Positions 40,101 through 47,559 are shown, counted from the first letter of the stretch. The stretch: 64,000 nucleotides of DNA from Mesorhizobium_B sp035998495 (GCA_035998495.1 DASYHP010000013.1:91084-155083); one strand, 5' to 3'. Numbers and translations are program-made. Notes: generated from the letters alone by a model not told the origin.

Positions 40101-41593
40101 CTTATCGCTGGTTCCTGGTGCGGGCCGAGCCTTATCGCGACGCAGCCACCGGCAAAATCGTCCGCTGGTTTGGCGCGTCCACGGACATCCACGACCGCAA
40201 GCTCGCCGAAGCCGGCTTGCGCGAAAGCGAGGCGCGGTTCCGCTCGTTCGCCGACAACTCCGCCGACACGCTGTGGATCGTGAACGCCGAAACGGGGCAG
40301 CTCGAATACCTAAGCCCCGCCTTCGAGCCGATGTGGGGCGAGGCCCGCGAGCGCGTGATGGAGGATATTTCCCGCTGGGCGGACCTCGTGCATCCCGACG
40401 ATCGCCCGCGGGCGGCGAAGGGCATGCTGCGGCTTCTGAACGGCGAGACCCATCAGCAGACCTACCGGATCGTGCGCCCGAGCGACAATGCCGTGCGCTT
40501 CATCCAGGACACGGGCTTCCCCATCCGGGCCGAGGGCCGGATCGAGCGGGTCGCCGGCATCGCGCAGGACGTGACCGACCAGAAGCGGCTGGAGGCCGCG
40601 CGGATCGAATCCGAGCGGCGGCTGCGCGTGCTCACCGAAGGCATCCCCCAGCTCGTCTGGCGATCCGGCGGCGGCGGGCGCTGGACCTGGGCCAGCGCGC
40701 AATGGATCGAGTTCACGGGGTTGAGCCAGAACGAGAGCCGAGGCCTGGGCTGGCTCGACGCCCTGCACCCGGACGACCGGGCGCGCGCGCTTGCCGCTTG
40801 GGGGGAGGCGCAGGCGAGCGGCATGCTCGACGTGGAATACCGCATCCGGCGCGCCGCGGACGAGGCCTTCGTCTGGCACCACACCCGCGCGCTGCCCGTG
40901 CGCGACGAGGAGGATCATGTGCTCGAATGGCTGGGCACCTCGACGGACATCCATGACCTGCGTCAACTTCGCGAGGCGCAGGGCGTGCTCGTGGCCGAGC
41001 TGCAGCACCGAACGCGCAACATCGTCACGATCGTGCGCAGCCTCGCCGACCGGACGGCGGCCTCAAGCGCCTCGCTCGAGGATTTCCAGGAACGGTTCCG
41101 CGCCCGGATCGAGGCGCTGGGCCGCGTGCAGAGCCTGCTGTCGAAGCTGGGTGAGGGGCAGCGCGTGAGCTTCGAAGCGCTGGTGAGGGCCGAGCTCTCG
41201 GCGCATGGGGCGCTCGACGGCGAGGCGGGCAAGGTGACGCTCGATGGGCCTGGGAACGTCCGGCTGCGCTCGGCGCATGTGCAGACGCTGGCGCTGGCTT
41301 TGCACGAGCTCGCCACCAACGCCGTGAAATACGGCGCGCTCGCCTCTCCCGAAGGCAGGCTTTCCCTGCGCTGGCGCGTGGAGCGGGGGCAGAAGGGCCG
41401 GGCGCTCATCGTGGAGTGGGCCGAAAGCGGCGTGCCGTTGCCGCCCGGTTTCGCGCCGAAGCGGAAAGGCTATGGCCGCGAGCTGATCGAACGCGCTTTG
41501 CCCTATCAGCTCAAGGCGGAAACGCGATACGAGATCGGGCCGGACGGCGTGCGCTGCGCGATCCGCATGCCGCTCTCCGACCCAGCCGCGTGA
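37109..41593 (+). CDS. HWE-family sensor histidine kinase with multiple PAS and two GAF domains
   Basis: A 1494-residue soluble kinase. Domains in order: PAS about 31-185, PAS 190-310, GAF 325-475, PAS 480-610, GAF 620-780, four more PAS from 790 to 1285, then an HWE kinase core about 1290-1490. The core shows the phospho-acceptor in AELQHRTRN, the N-box HELATNAVKYGAL and the W-x-E motif in VEWAESG, the features separating HWE kinases from classical ones. ATG 37109 is used; the ribosome site is weak and a start at 37199 is possible. The partner is probably the single-domain response regulator immediately downstream. No membrane segment is visible. Confidence 0.9.
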   Translation: MSVSDHGERPTGPRDERDARATARPAGESEMAALVRAHDWASTPLGPAETWPASLKSAVDLVLASPLGMIVLWGPQLVQIYNNGYRAVMSGKHPEGLGQPTAECWPEVWPFNAPVYAAVLRGEARSFLEQKLVIERHGRREDAWFDLTYSPLRDDAGGIAGVLVTVVETTAKVRSEALLREREKSALRESEEDYRRLFTSMAQGFSVIEKLATAKGEPSDYRFVAANPAVERQTGWTGLVGRRVRETQPNVEARILDMYDDVVETGAHRQFINHVAALDAWFDIEAFPARLPGQVAVLFTDISARKRAEIALRESAERHALMLKLSDALRPLNDAEEIIAVASRMLGQHLGAGQVIYAESDFSGAYVTIQREWNDGSIPSNARRHRLDDFGPEFIADLRRGQSTAIGDVALDPRTSSPEALATFARASIKAILNVPLVKSGRLVAVLGVHSNAPHAWQPKDIALAEEVAERTWAAVERARAETALRASEARFQALFTSIDEGFCLAEAIFDAEGRCTDILYLDENPAARRLTGQSAKGRRLSELGPYEQHWRDILGQVARGGQAQRLQQYAAPDDIWYDFYAFKPPEAGENELAVIFRDVTAHKRAEQVLRESAVRQTFLLKLSDALRPLADADEIQGAAARVLGEHMDADRTYYCRFDHAQELAIVERDHSRGGASSVVGRYPFSAARPLLDAMARGLPFVAADVETTPELSEADRAFYAGLAIQAFVCTPIIKNGELVAAMAVSNVGSRHWTPQEVALIGEVAERTWEAVERARAEAALRGSEERHRLIVERVRDYAIFTTDAQGVIATWPPGAESVFGWSAAEAVGQPFGMTFTPEERANGEPEKELAEAREKGSAPNVRWHQRKDGARVFIEGRSLAMRGPSGETTGFLKIGQDVTERRRAENALRESEARFRLMTDAVPQIVWITDAEGRVEFFNQQWENYMGAPRDPITAGEVAESFVHPDDADATMIAFDAARASGGAFEVEHRIRSKSGAYRWFLVRAEPYRDAATGKIVRWFGASTDIHDRKLAEAGLRESEARFRSFADNSADTLWIVNAETGQLEYLSPAFEPMWGEARERVMEDISRWADLVHPDDRPRAAKGMLRLLNGETHQQTYRIVRPSDNAVRFIQDTGFPIRAEGRIERVAGIAQDVTDQKRLEAARIESERRLRVLTEGIPQLVWRSGGGGRWTWASAQWIEFTGLSQNESRGLGWLDALHPDDRARALAAWGEAQASGMLDVEYRIRRAADEAFVWHHTRALPVRDEEDHVLEWLGTSTDIHDLRQLREAQGVLVAELQHRTRNIVTIVRSLADRTAASSASLEDFQERFRARIEALGRVQSLLSKLGEGQRVSFEALVRAELSAHGALDGEAGKVTLDGPGNVRLRSAHVQTLALALHELATNAVKYGALASPEGRLSLRWRVERGQKGRALIVEWAESGVPLPPGFAPKRKGYGRELIERALPYQLKAETRYEIGPDGVRCAIRMPLSDPAA

Positions 41594-41751
41594 AGCAAGG
41601 TTAACGGAATGTTGAACCAACCGGGTTGGCGCGCGTTGATCCATGTTAAGCGCCGCGGCGAGGCTTGAGCTCTTCCCTCCCCCTTGTGGGGAGGGGGACG
41701 GCAAGCCAGTCGCCAAGCCGCAAGGATCGGCGCTCCGAAAGGGCAGGGACG

Positions 41752-42123
41752 ATGAGCCAGGCAAGGGAAGACGCCAGCCGCACGGTGCTGCTGGTGGAGG
41801 ACGAGTATTTCATCGCCGACGACATGGCCCGCGCCTTCGAGGCGCAAGGCGTGGAGGTCTTGGGGCCGGCGGGCAGCATGGAGGACGCGCTCAAGCTCAT
41901 CGAAGGGGCCGACCGGCTCGACGGGGCCGTGCTCGACATCAACCTGCAGGGCGAGATGGCCTTCGCCGTGGCCGACGCGCTTCATAATCGCGGCGTGCCC
42001 TTCGTGTTCGCCACGGGCTATGACCGCGACGTGATCCCCGAGCGCTTCGCCCATGTGATCCGCTGCGAGAAACCGGTGGAGCCGGCCAAGGTGACGCGTT
42101 CGCTGTTCGGCTTGGCCGCTTGA
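41752..42123 (+). CDS. Single-domain response regulator, FAT-GUY type
   Basis: A 123-residue receiver with acidic pocket VLLVEDEYFIADD, phospho-acceptor Asp in AVLDINLQGEMAF and the PFVFATGYD and CEKPVEP motifs. PFxFATGY marks the alphaproteobacterial FAT-GUY group of output-less receivers that work with HWE kinases, often feeding the general stress response. ATG 41752 is chosen; upstream sequence in frame runs through a palindrome (CCCTCCCCCTTGTGGGGAGG at about 41676). Located 158 bases after the HWE kinase, its likely phosphodonor. Confidence 0.9.
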   Translation: MSQAREDASRTVLLVEDEYFIADDMARAFEAQGVEVLGPAGSMEDALKLIEGADRLDGAVLDINLQGEMAFAVADALHNRGVPFVFATGYDRDVIPERFAHVIRCEKPVEPAKVTRSLFGLAA

Positions 42124-42125
42124 TC

Positions 42126-42169
42126 CAGGGCGGCCTGATCTTAACATCAGGGCGGCCTGACCTTGATGT
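42126..42169. promoter_or_regulatory. Tandem 22-bp direct repeat upstream of the Crp/Fnr gene
   Basis: Two directly abutting 22-base units (42126-42147 and 42148-42169) share 18 of 22 bases, beginning CAGGGCGGCCTGA in both; all four differences are transitions. Twenty-two bases is close to two helical turns, so two proteins would bind on the same face. They end 57 bases before the Crp/Fnr start. Binding by that regulator itself or another factor is inferred. Confidence 0.5.
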
Positions 42170-42226
42170 ATTTTAGTTTGGCGGGCCAGGGGGACTGTTA
42201 GAGGTGGCTCCCACTCAGGAACCCTG

Positions 42227-42970
42227 ATGCTTCACCCTTTGATCGCGAAATTCGAGCAGTTCACGCGCCTGTCGGCCGAGGACAAGGACGCCATCCGCCG
42301 CGCCACCGCCGAGCGTGTCCGGGCCGTGCCCGCGCATGAGGACGTGATCCGCGAGGGCGAGGCGCCCAAGGCCGTCAACCTGATCCTGTCGGGCTGGGCC
42401 TGCCGCTACAAGCTGCTCGAGGACGGGCGGCGGCAGATCGTCTCCTTCTTTTTGCCAGGCGACATCTGCGACTTCAACGTCTTCGTGCTGAAGAGCATGG
42501 ACTATTCGCTGGGCACGCTGACCCAGGTGACCCTGTCGGAGCTGCCGCGCGCGGCCGTCGAGCGGCTGACGCTCGATTTCCCGCGCGTGGCGCAGGCCTT
42601 CTGGTGGGAATCGCTGGTCAACCACTCGATCCAACGGGAATGGACGCTGAACTTGGGCCAGCGCACGGCCTATGAGCGGCTCGGCCATCTGCTCTGCGAG
42701 ATCTTCCTGCGGCTGCGCGCGGTGGGCCGGGCCGAGGGCGATTCCTGCGAGCTGCCGCTCACCCAGGCCGAGTTGGCCGACGCCACGGGGCTTTCCACCG
42801 TGCATGTGAACCGCACGCTGCAGGAGCTGCGCGCGGCGGGGCTCGTCGCGCTCAAGGGCAAGACGCTGACGATTCCCGATCTCGCGGCGCTGCAGGCCGC
42901 CACCATGTTCAACACGAACTATCTGCACTTCGACCGATCCGGGCGTCACCTCGACGCCAACATGGGCTGA
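42227..42970 (+). CDS. Crp/Fnr family transcriptional regulator
   Basis: A 247-residue regulator with an N-terminal cyclic-nucleotide-like beta-barrel (IREGEAPKAVNLILSGWACRYK, FFLPGDICDFNVFV) and a C-terminal winged helix (LPLTQAELADATGLSTVHVNRTLQELRAAGLV). It lacks the clustered N-terminal cysteines of FNR and the FixK-like signature. The subgroup is frequently found next to HWE kinases in Hyphomicrobiales. Its effector is unknown. It lies between the FAT-GUY regulator and the CheB/HWE fusion on the same strand. Confidence 0.9.
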   Translation: MLHPLIAKFEQFTRLSAEDKDAIRRATAERVRAVPAHEDVIREGEAPKAVNLILSGWACRYKLLEDGRRQIVSFFLPGDICDFNVFVLKSMDYSLGTLTQVTLSELPRAAVERLTLDFPRVAQAFWWESLVNHSIQREWTLNLGQRTAYERLGHLLCEIFLRLRAVGRAEGDSCELPLTQAELADATGLSTVHVNRTLQELRAAGLVALKGKTLTIPDLAALQAATMFNTNYLHFDRSGRHLDANMG

Positions 42971-43040
42971 GCTCGTGGCCGGCGGGAACCCGCGGCAAGG
43001 CTTTCGCCTTTCGCTGGTTCGAAAGACGGAGCCGGCTGTC

Positions 43041-44378
43041 ATGAGCCCGCGCGACGCGGTGGTGATCGGGGGCGACGCCGGAGCGGCCGGCCAACTGGGC
43101 GCGGTGCTTCGGGCCCTGCCGCCCTCCGTGGCGGTGGCGGTGGCGCTTTCCGCGCCAGGGCCGGGGCTGGCGGACGCGACCGCGCGTGCGCGCGCGGCGT
43201 CCCGCTGGGAGGTGGCCGCGGCCGAAGACGGCATGCCGCTTCGGGCGGGCCGGGTCGTCGTGGCGCGGCCCGGCGCGCATGTCCTGGTGGCGGAGGGCGC
43301 CGTGCGCCTGGGCGCGGGCCCGCGGGAAAACGGTTTCCGGCCGGCGGCCGACGCGCTGTTCCGCTCGGCCGCGCTGGGTTTGGGGACGCGCGCGCTCGCC
43401 ATCCTGGTGGGCGAGGGGATCGACGGGCCGGCGGGCCTCCACGCCGTGCGCGCCTGTGGGGGTGCCGCGCTCCGCTGGCGGGGCGAGCGCGACGGGGAAC
43501 GGCTTGGGGGCCTGCTCGCGGGCGAAACCGGCGAGGCGGGCGAGGCCCCGGGCGCGACGCCCGACCTTCTGCGCTGGGAGATGGCCGCCGCGGGCGGCGC
43601 GGTCGATGCGACCGCGCTTCACGGGATGAGCGAGCCGGCGGGCCGGCCCTGCCCGGCCTGCGCCATGCCGCTCCATCGGCTCGCAGGGGCGGATCGCTTC
43701 CGCTGCGAGGCCGGGCACGGCTTTTGCGCCGAGCTTTTGGGCGTGACGGTGGCGCAAGCCGAGCGGCAAAGGCGGGATCTGGTCACGGAGTTCCAGCACC
43801 GGGCGCGCAACATGCTGGCGCTGATCCGGGCGGTGTCCGCGCGCACGGCGGAGAACAGCGCCAGCCTCGACGACTACGCCATGGACTTCGAGGGCCGGCT
43901 CGACGCCATCGCCCGCGTGCAGGTCCTGTCCGGCCAGGAGATGAGGGCCGGAACCAATCTGGAGCATCTGGTGGCCGAGGAGCTCGTGGCGCATCTCGCC
44001 CATGAGGGCGCGCGCGTGACCATTCATGGCCCGCGCGTCACTCTGAGCTTCAAGGCCGCGCAGGCCATGGCGCTCGCCGTGCATGAGCTCGCCACCCATG
44101 CGCTGAAATTCGGCGCGCTGTCGCAACCCGCCGGCAAGCTCGCCGTGAGCTGGGCCGTCGAGGGGGAGGGGGGCGCGAGCCCCATCCTCGCCTTTGAATG
44201 GGCGGAACGGGGCGTCTCCGCCCCGCCGCCGAGCGAGGACGGGTTCGGCATGGGGCTCCTGCGGCGCATGCTGGGCTATGAGCTGCGCGCGGAGCTGTCC
44301 GCCGACTGGCGCCCGGACGCCTTCTCCTGCCGGATCACCCTGCCCTTCCCCAGGAACGTCGTCGCCGCGGCCGCCTGA
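43041..44378 (+). CDS. Degenerate CheB-like domain fused to zinc ribbon and HWE histidine kinase
   Basis: A 445-residue fusion. Residues 1-195 align by eye with the CheB methylesterase fold (VVIGGDAGAAG, GPRENGFRPAADALFRSAA, ILVGEGIDGPAG), but the catalytic Ser position is Asp12 and the His position Ala35; only Asp128 remains. A zinc ribbon follows (Cys204, Cys207, Cys222, His226), as at the end of many stand-alone CheB proteins. From about 245 there is an HWE kinase with phospho-acceptor His253 (EFQHRARN), HELATHALKFGAL and FEWAERG. ATG 43041, with ACGGAG upstream, is preferred to GTG 42975. No chemotaxis gene is nearby, so the CheB-like part is probably a sensor or scaffold. Confidence 0.85.
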   Translation: MSPRDAVVIGGDAGAAGQLGAVLRALPPSVAVAVALSAPGPGLADATARARAASRWEVAAAEDGMPLRAGRVVVARPGAHVLVAEGAVRLGAGPRENGFRPAADALFRSAALGLGTRALAILVGEGIDGPAGLHAVRACGGAALRWRGERDGERLGGLLAGETGEAGEAPGATPDLLRWEMAAAGGAVDATALHGMSEPAGRPCPACAMPLHRLAGADRFRCEAGHGFCAELLGVTVAQAERQRRDLVTEFQHRARNMLALIRAVSARTAENSASLDDYAMDFEGRLDAIARVQVLSGQEMRAGTNLEHLVAEELVAHLAHEGARVTIHGPRVTLSFKAAQAMALAVHELATHALKFGALSQPAGKLAVSWAVEGEGGASPILAFEWAERGVSAPPPSEDGFGMGLLRRMLGYELRAELSADWRPDAFSCRITLPFPRNVVAAAA

Positions 44379-44596
44379 AGCACCGCGCGGCCCGCCCGAT
44401 CTTCTTCCAAAGTAGCAGACCATCGTCCTTTTGCGCCGCAAGCGGTGGATAATCGGCGACAGCGGCGCGATCTCGCTGGTCAAGCGAAGATCATGTCTTG
44501 ACCAATGCAAGAAACTCTTCGAAGAAGGCGCACCTTACAGCACAGGGCTCTTTGCTGAGTTGGAACTGTTCTCACATCAGGGAAGGAAATCGCTGA

Positions 44597-45202
44597 ATGC
44601 CTGCGGATGTCGAAAGCGTCGCCCACATCGTTGCGGCTTATCTGCAAAACAACCAGGTGCCGGCCGGCGAGGTGGCGGGCCTCATCACGGCGGTGGGCTC
44701 GGCGCTGGACCGCCTGAACCAGCCTGCGCCCGAGCCCGCGCCGGCGCCCACGCCCGCCGTCAACCCCAAGCGCTCGGTGTTCCCGGACTACATCGTCAGC
44801 CTGGAGGACGGGAAGCGCTACAAGTCCTTGAAGCGCCACCTGATGAGCCGCTACGGCATGACGCCCCCGCAGTATCGGGAGAAGTGGGGCCTGCCCGCCG
44901 ACTATCCGATGGTCGCGCCCAACTACGCCTCCGCGCGCTCGGAACTCGCCAAGAAGCTGGGCCTGGGGCGCAAGCGCCGGGAGGATGACGCCGAACTCGT
45001 GGGCGCGAGTGATGGTGGCGCAAACGGCGGCTCGGCCGTGACCGGCCAGGGCGGCGCCAAGGCCGCGGCGGCTCAGCCCGCGGACGACACGCCAAAGGCT
45101 CCCGCCAAGCGGCGCGGCCGGCCGGCGGCGGCCAAGGCCGAGAACAACGGCGCGGAAGCCGCGCAACCCGCGCGCCGCGGCCGCAAGAAGGCGAACGCCT
45201 GA
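44597..45202 (+). CDS. MucR/Ros family regulator with missing zinc ligands and AT-hook-like tail
   Basis: A 201-residue protein. The N-terminal oligomerisation region (about 1-40) is followed by the MucR DNA-binding core, SVFPDYIVSLEDGKRYKSLK and RHLMSRYGMTPPQYREKWGL, then DYPMVAPNYASARSELAKK. In usual MucR proteins the zinc site is Cys-Asp-His-His; here Ser68 replaces the Cys and Arg85/Tyr86 replace the last His, leaving Asp71 and His81. The last 70 residues are Ala/Lys/Arg-rich with KRRGRP (171-176), an AT-hook-like motif, and RRGRKK. MucR proteins are H-NS-like silencers. A 218-base leader precedes it. Confidence 0.9.
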   Translation: MPADVESVAHIVAAYLQNNQVPAGEVAGLITAVGSALDRLNQPAPEPAPAPTPAVNPKRSVFPDYIVSLEDGKRYKSLKRHLMSRYGMTPPQYREKWGLPADYPMVAPNYASARSELAKKLGLGRKRREDDAELVGASDGGANGGSAVTGQGGAKAAAAQPADDTPKAPAKRRGRPAAAKAENNGAEAAQPARRGRKKANA

Positions 45203-45234
45203 AGGCAAGCGAGCCGGCGCATCGCGGCGCCAGG

Positions 45235-45257
45235 CTTCAGGCGTGAAAGGCCTGAAG
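45235..45257. terminator. Inverted repeat between convergent genes
   Basis: CTTCAGGC (45235-45242) and GCCTGAAG (45250-45257) form an 8-bp perfect stem with a seven-base loop, 33 bases after the mucR-like stop. It overlaps the 3' end of the small leftward gene. No U-run follows, so terminator function is uncertain. Confidence 0.4.
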
Positions 45258-45481
45258 CCCGCGCGCGGCGGGCAGCATGTCGAGGTCAAAGCTATGGCGT
45301 GGCCGTGCTCGATGGCGCGCGACGCCACCCGCTCGGCCAGCACGCGATCGGACATGGGGCAGTTGGGCATCACCGTCCGGATGGCGATCACCGCCTGCGC
45401 CATGGAGAGCGGCCAATTCTGGCGCTGGCGCTTCTCGACATAGTGGACGATCAACTGGTCGATGGTTCGGGTGCTTTGCAT
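45237..45481 (-). pseudogene. Small conserved-looking gene with an apparent frameshift
   Basis: From ATG 45481 (AGGAGG seven bases upstream) the frame encodes a coherent peptide, MQSTRTIDQLIVHYVEKRQR, then SMAQAVIAIRTVMPNCPMSD and RAIEHGHAI. After about residue 63, near 45291, good coding character moves to another frame that ends FDLDMLPAARGLQAFHA-stop at 45237. Without a shift the first frame runs on for 270 residues antisense to the mucR-like gene, which is implausible. One missing base would restore a protein of about 81 residues. It could be a pseudogene, a sequencing error or a programmed shift. Function unknown. Confidence 0.5.
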
Positions 45482-45682
45482 GGCGCCGCCTCCTGATTCG
45501 CCCCTCTCTTTCGGCGGTGAATGACAGGTCCGGGCCTTCGGAAGCATTCACAAAAGTTGCCGCCTGTCCTTCGTCGAGTCACAGGCCGGTGATCGCGTTT
45601 CGCGCCGGCGTGGCGCGAGGGCGCGGAACGCTATCGCCGCCGGCTCATTCAGCATCCGGCAGCCCGGTCGGACACAAGCGTC

Positions 45683-46030
45683 ATGATCTCCACCTTCCTG
45701 CATGGCGTCATCGATTATCTCGTCGGAGCGGCCCTGGTCGCCGCACCCTTCCTGTTCGGCTTCGCCGATGGCGGGGCGGCGCAGTGGGCGACGACCGCGA
45801 TGGGCGTCGTCGCCTTCATCTACAGCCTGCTGACGGACTATGAGCTGGGCGCGCTGCGGCTCCTGCCGATGCGGGTGCATCTGGGCATCGACTTGGCCTT
45901 CGCGCCGCTGCTGATGGCGCTGCCCTGGCTGTTCGGCTTCGCCGACCAAGTCTGGCTGCCGCACCTGATCCTGGGCGCGGGCGGCGTCGTGGTGACGGCG
46001 TTGACCTGGGCCGGCTTGCGGCGGGCGTAA
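45683..46030 (+). CDS. Small integral membrane protein (SPW-repeat-like)
   Basis: A 115-residue protein with about four helices in two similar halves: HGVIDYLVGAALVAAPFLFG with FAD, then HLGIDLAFAPLLMALPWLFG with FAD. The internal repeat (A-P-x-L-FGFAD) indicates duplication of a two-helix unit, as in SPW-repeat proteins. Function is unknown. A GGAAC followed after 16 bases by CATT upstream (near 45626) is a weak EcfG-like promoter candidate. Confidence 0.75.
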   Translation: MISTFLHGVIDYLVGAALVAAPFLFGFADGGAAQWATTAMGVVAFIYSLLTDYELGALRLLPMRVHLGIDLAFAPLLMALPWLFGFADQVWLPHLILGAGGVVVTALTWAGLRRA

Positions 46031-46049
46031 GGCCAACATCGCGGACCAC

Positions 46050-46152
46050 GCCCCCACCACCACGCCTTCCGCGTGGTCCCCCTCCCCACCTGTGGGGGAG
46101 GATCAAGCAGCGTCGCCACCCCGGATCCTCCCCTGCGCAGCGGGGGAGGGGG
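46050..46152. repeat. Palindromic intergenic repeat, family A (two facing units)
   Basis: The left unit has ACCACGC-CTTCC-GCGTGGT and CTCCCCACCTGTGGGGGAG; the right has GGATCCTCCCCTGCGCAGCG followed by GGGGAGGGGG. It lies between the convergent SPW-like and TrhA genes. Confidence 0.75.
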
Positions 46153-46215
46153 CGAAACTGGACGTGGGCCAACTTTGGGAAGGCGCAACTGGCTGCCGCG
46201 TCCGCTCGGATGGCC

Positions 46216-46911
46216 CTATCCGGCCTGCGCCGCTCCGCCCAGGAAGAGCAGCGTGGCGATCGCGCCGAAATGGATGCCGGCCGCAAGCAGCACGAAGCCG
46301 TGCCAGATCGCGTTGTGGAACTTCAGCCCTTCCAGGAGATGGAAGACGATGCCGGCCATGTAGAGCAAGCCGCCGACGCCGGTCAGCCATAGCACCGGCT
46401 CGGGCAAGCCCATCAAGACGTCCTCATAGGCGAACACGAAGCTCCAGCCGAGCGCGACATAGACGAGGATGGTCAGCCGGTCGTAGCGGCCGGGCGCGAG
46501 AAGCTTGAGCGCCACGCCGAGCGCCGCCACGAGCCACACGCCCGCCAGCAGCCCGAACGTGCCGAGCTTCACCGCGAAAGGCGTGTAGGTGCCGGCGATC
46601 AGAAGAAAGATCGCGGAATGGTCGAGCCGCCGCAAAAGCCATTTGGTGCGCGACACCGGCCACAGATTGTAGGCGGCCGAAACGCCGAGAGAGGTCACGA
46701 GCGTCGCCACATAGACGCCCACGGCCGCGAATTCGGCCGGCGTGGCCGCGCCGCCCCAGAGGAAGAACATCAGAATGACGGAGGCGGCGAGCACCGACGT
46801 CACGCCCAGGGCATGGACCGCGCCGTCGGCCCAGATCTCGGCCGTCGAATAGGCCCAGGGGACGGCCCCGCGGATGGCGGGCGGCGGCGTGTCGGAATGG
46901 CGTCTCCACAT
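46216..46911 (-). CDS. trhA: TrhA/hemolysin III family membrane protein
   Basis: A 231-residue protein with seven predicted helices of the PAQR/hemolysin III superfamily. Conserved motifs are a Ser/His pair in LRRLDHSAIFLLIAGTYTPF and histidines in GIVFHLLEGLKFHNAIWH and AAGIHFGAI, which bind zinc in the superfamily. Despite the name these proteins act in membrane-lipid homeostasis rather than haemolysis. ATG 46911 is chosen; sequence upstream in frame is the palindromic repeat. Confidence 0.88.
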   Translation of the reverse strand: MWRRHSDTPPPAIRGAVPWAYSTAEIWADGAVHALGVTSVLAASVILMFFLWGGAATPAEFAAVGVYVATLVTSLGVSAAYNLWPVSRTKWLLRRLDHSAIFLLIAGTYTPFAVKLGTFGLLAGVWLVAALGVALKLLAPGRYDRLTILVYVALGWSFVFAYEDVLMGLPEPVLWLTGVGGLLYMAGIVFHLLEGLKFHNAIWHGFVLLAAGIHFGAIATLLFLGGAAQAG

Positions 46912-47002
46912 GAAGGGCGTTTTCTCCGTTCGTCCTTGGAGAAACGCATCCGCCGCCATTTCGTGCCGCCGTGATGCGGCGTCAGCCGTGTTTGCGGTCG
47001 CG

Positions 47003-47141
47003 CCGGCCCCCTCCACCACGCTGCGCGTGGTCCCCCTCCCCCATGAATGGGGGAGGATCCAGATTGTGCCGGCGGCGATGCCCCGGATCCTCCCCCGTTT
47101 ACGGGGGAGGGGGACCATGCGAAGCATGGTGGAGGGGGCCG
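47003..47141. repeat. Palindromic intergenic repeat, family A (two facing units)
   Basis: Left unit: ACCACGC-TGC-GCGTGGT with CTCCCCCATGAATGGGGGAG. Right unit: CTCCCCCGTTTACGGGGGAG with ACCATGC-GAA-GCATGGT. The block ends 34 bases before the DUF559 gene start. Confidence 0.85.
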
Positions 47142-47175
47142 CTGGCCCAAGCGGCCGTGCGCCAGGAGGGACGAC

Positions 47176-47559
47176 GTGCCGGAAAAGCCTCGCATCCGAG
47201 CTCCCGAGCGCACCGTATCGCGCGCAAGGGAATTGCGTCGCGACATGAGCCTACCCGAGGTGGTTCTGTGGGACTGCCTACGAGGGCGACGCATGGAGGC
47301 GCGCTGGCGCAGGCAGCACCCGTGCGGGCCATTCGTGCTCGACTTCTTCTGCGCCGAAGCCAAGCTCGCCGTGGAGGTGGACGGGGCCGCGCACGGGCAT
47401 CCCGGCCAAATCGCGCATGACAGGCGTCGGGATGCTTGGCTGGGCGCGCAGGGCGTCCGCGTGTTGCGGGTGGACGCGCAGGACGTGCTGGAGGATGCGG
47501 CCCTGGACGGTGTGCTGGCGGCCATTGCCGCGCTTGTAACGGAGCGGCGGGAGCAGTGA
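47176..47559 (+). CDS. DUF559 (VSR-like PD-(D/E)XK) endonuclease-domain protein
   Basis: A 127-residue protein of the DUF559 family, related to very-short-patch-repair endonucleases. The core shows LRRDMSLPEVVLWDCLRGRR, RRQHPCGPFVLDFFCAEAKL, AVEVDGAAHGHPGQIAHDRR and a final VRVLRVDAQDVL, fitting the usual D-E-x-D/H nuclease pattern. GTG 47176 with AGGAGGG five bases upstream is a strong start. Family function is unproven. It is isolated, on the strand opposite both neighbours, and enclosed by family-A palindromes on both sides. Confidence 0.87.
   Translation: MPEKPRIRAPERTVSRARELRRDMSLPEVVLWDCLRGRRMEARWRRQHPCGPFVLDFFCAEAKLAVEVDGAAHGHPGQIAHDRRRDAWLGAQGVRVLRVDAQDVLEDAALDGVLAAIAALVTERREQ

Noticed and set aside
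42163..42176. FNR/FixK box upstream of the Crp/Fnr gene (TTGATGTATTTTAG)
   Set aside because: Only the left half TTGAT is present; the ATCAA half needed for a FixK/FNR site is missing.
44480..45236. Long minus-strand continuation of the small frameshifted gene across the mucR-like gene
   Set aside because: It is antisense to a well supported MucR-family gene and becomes low-complexity after about residue 63.
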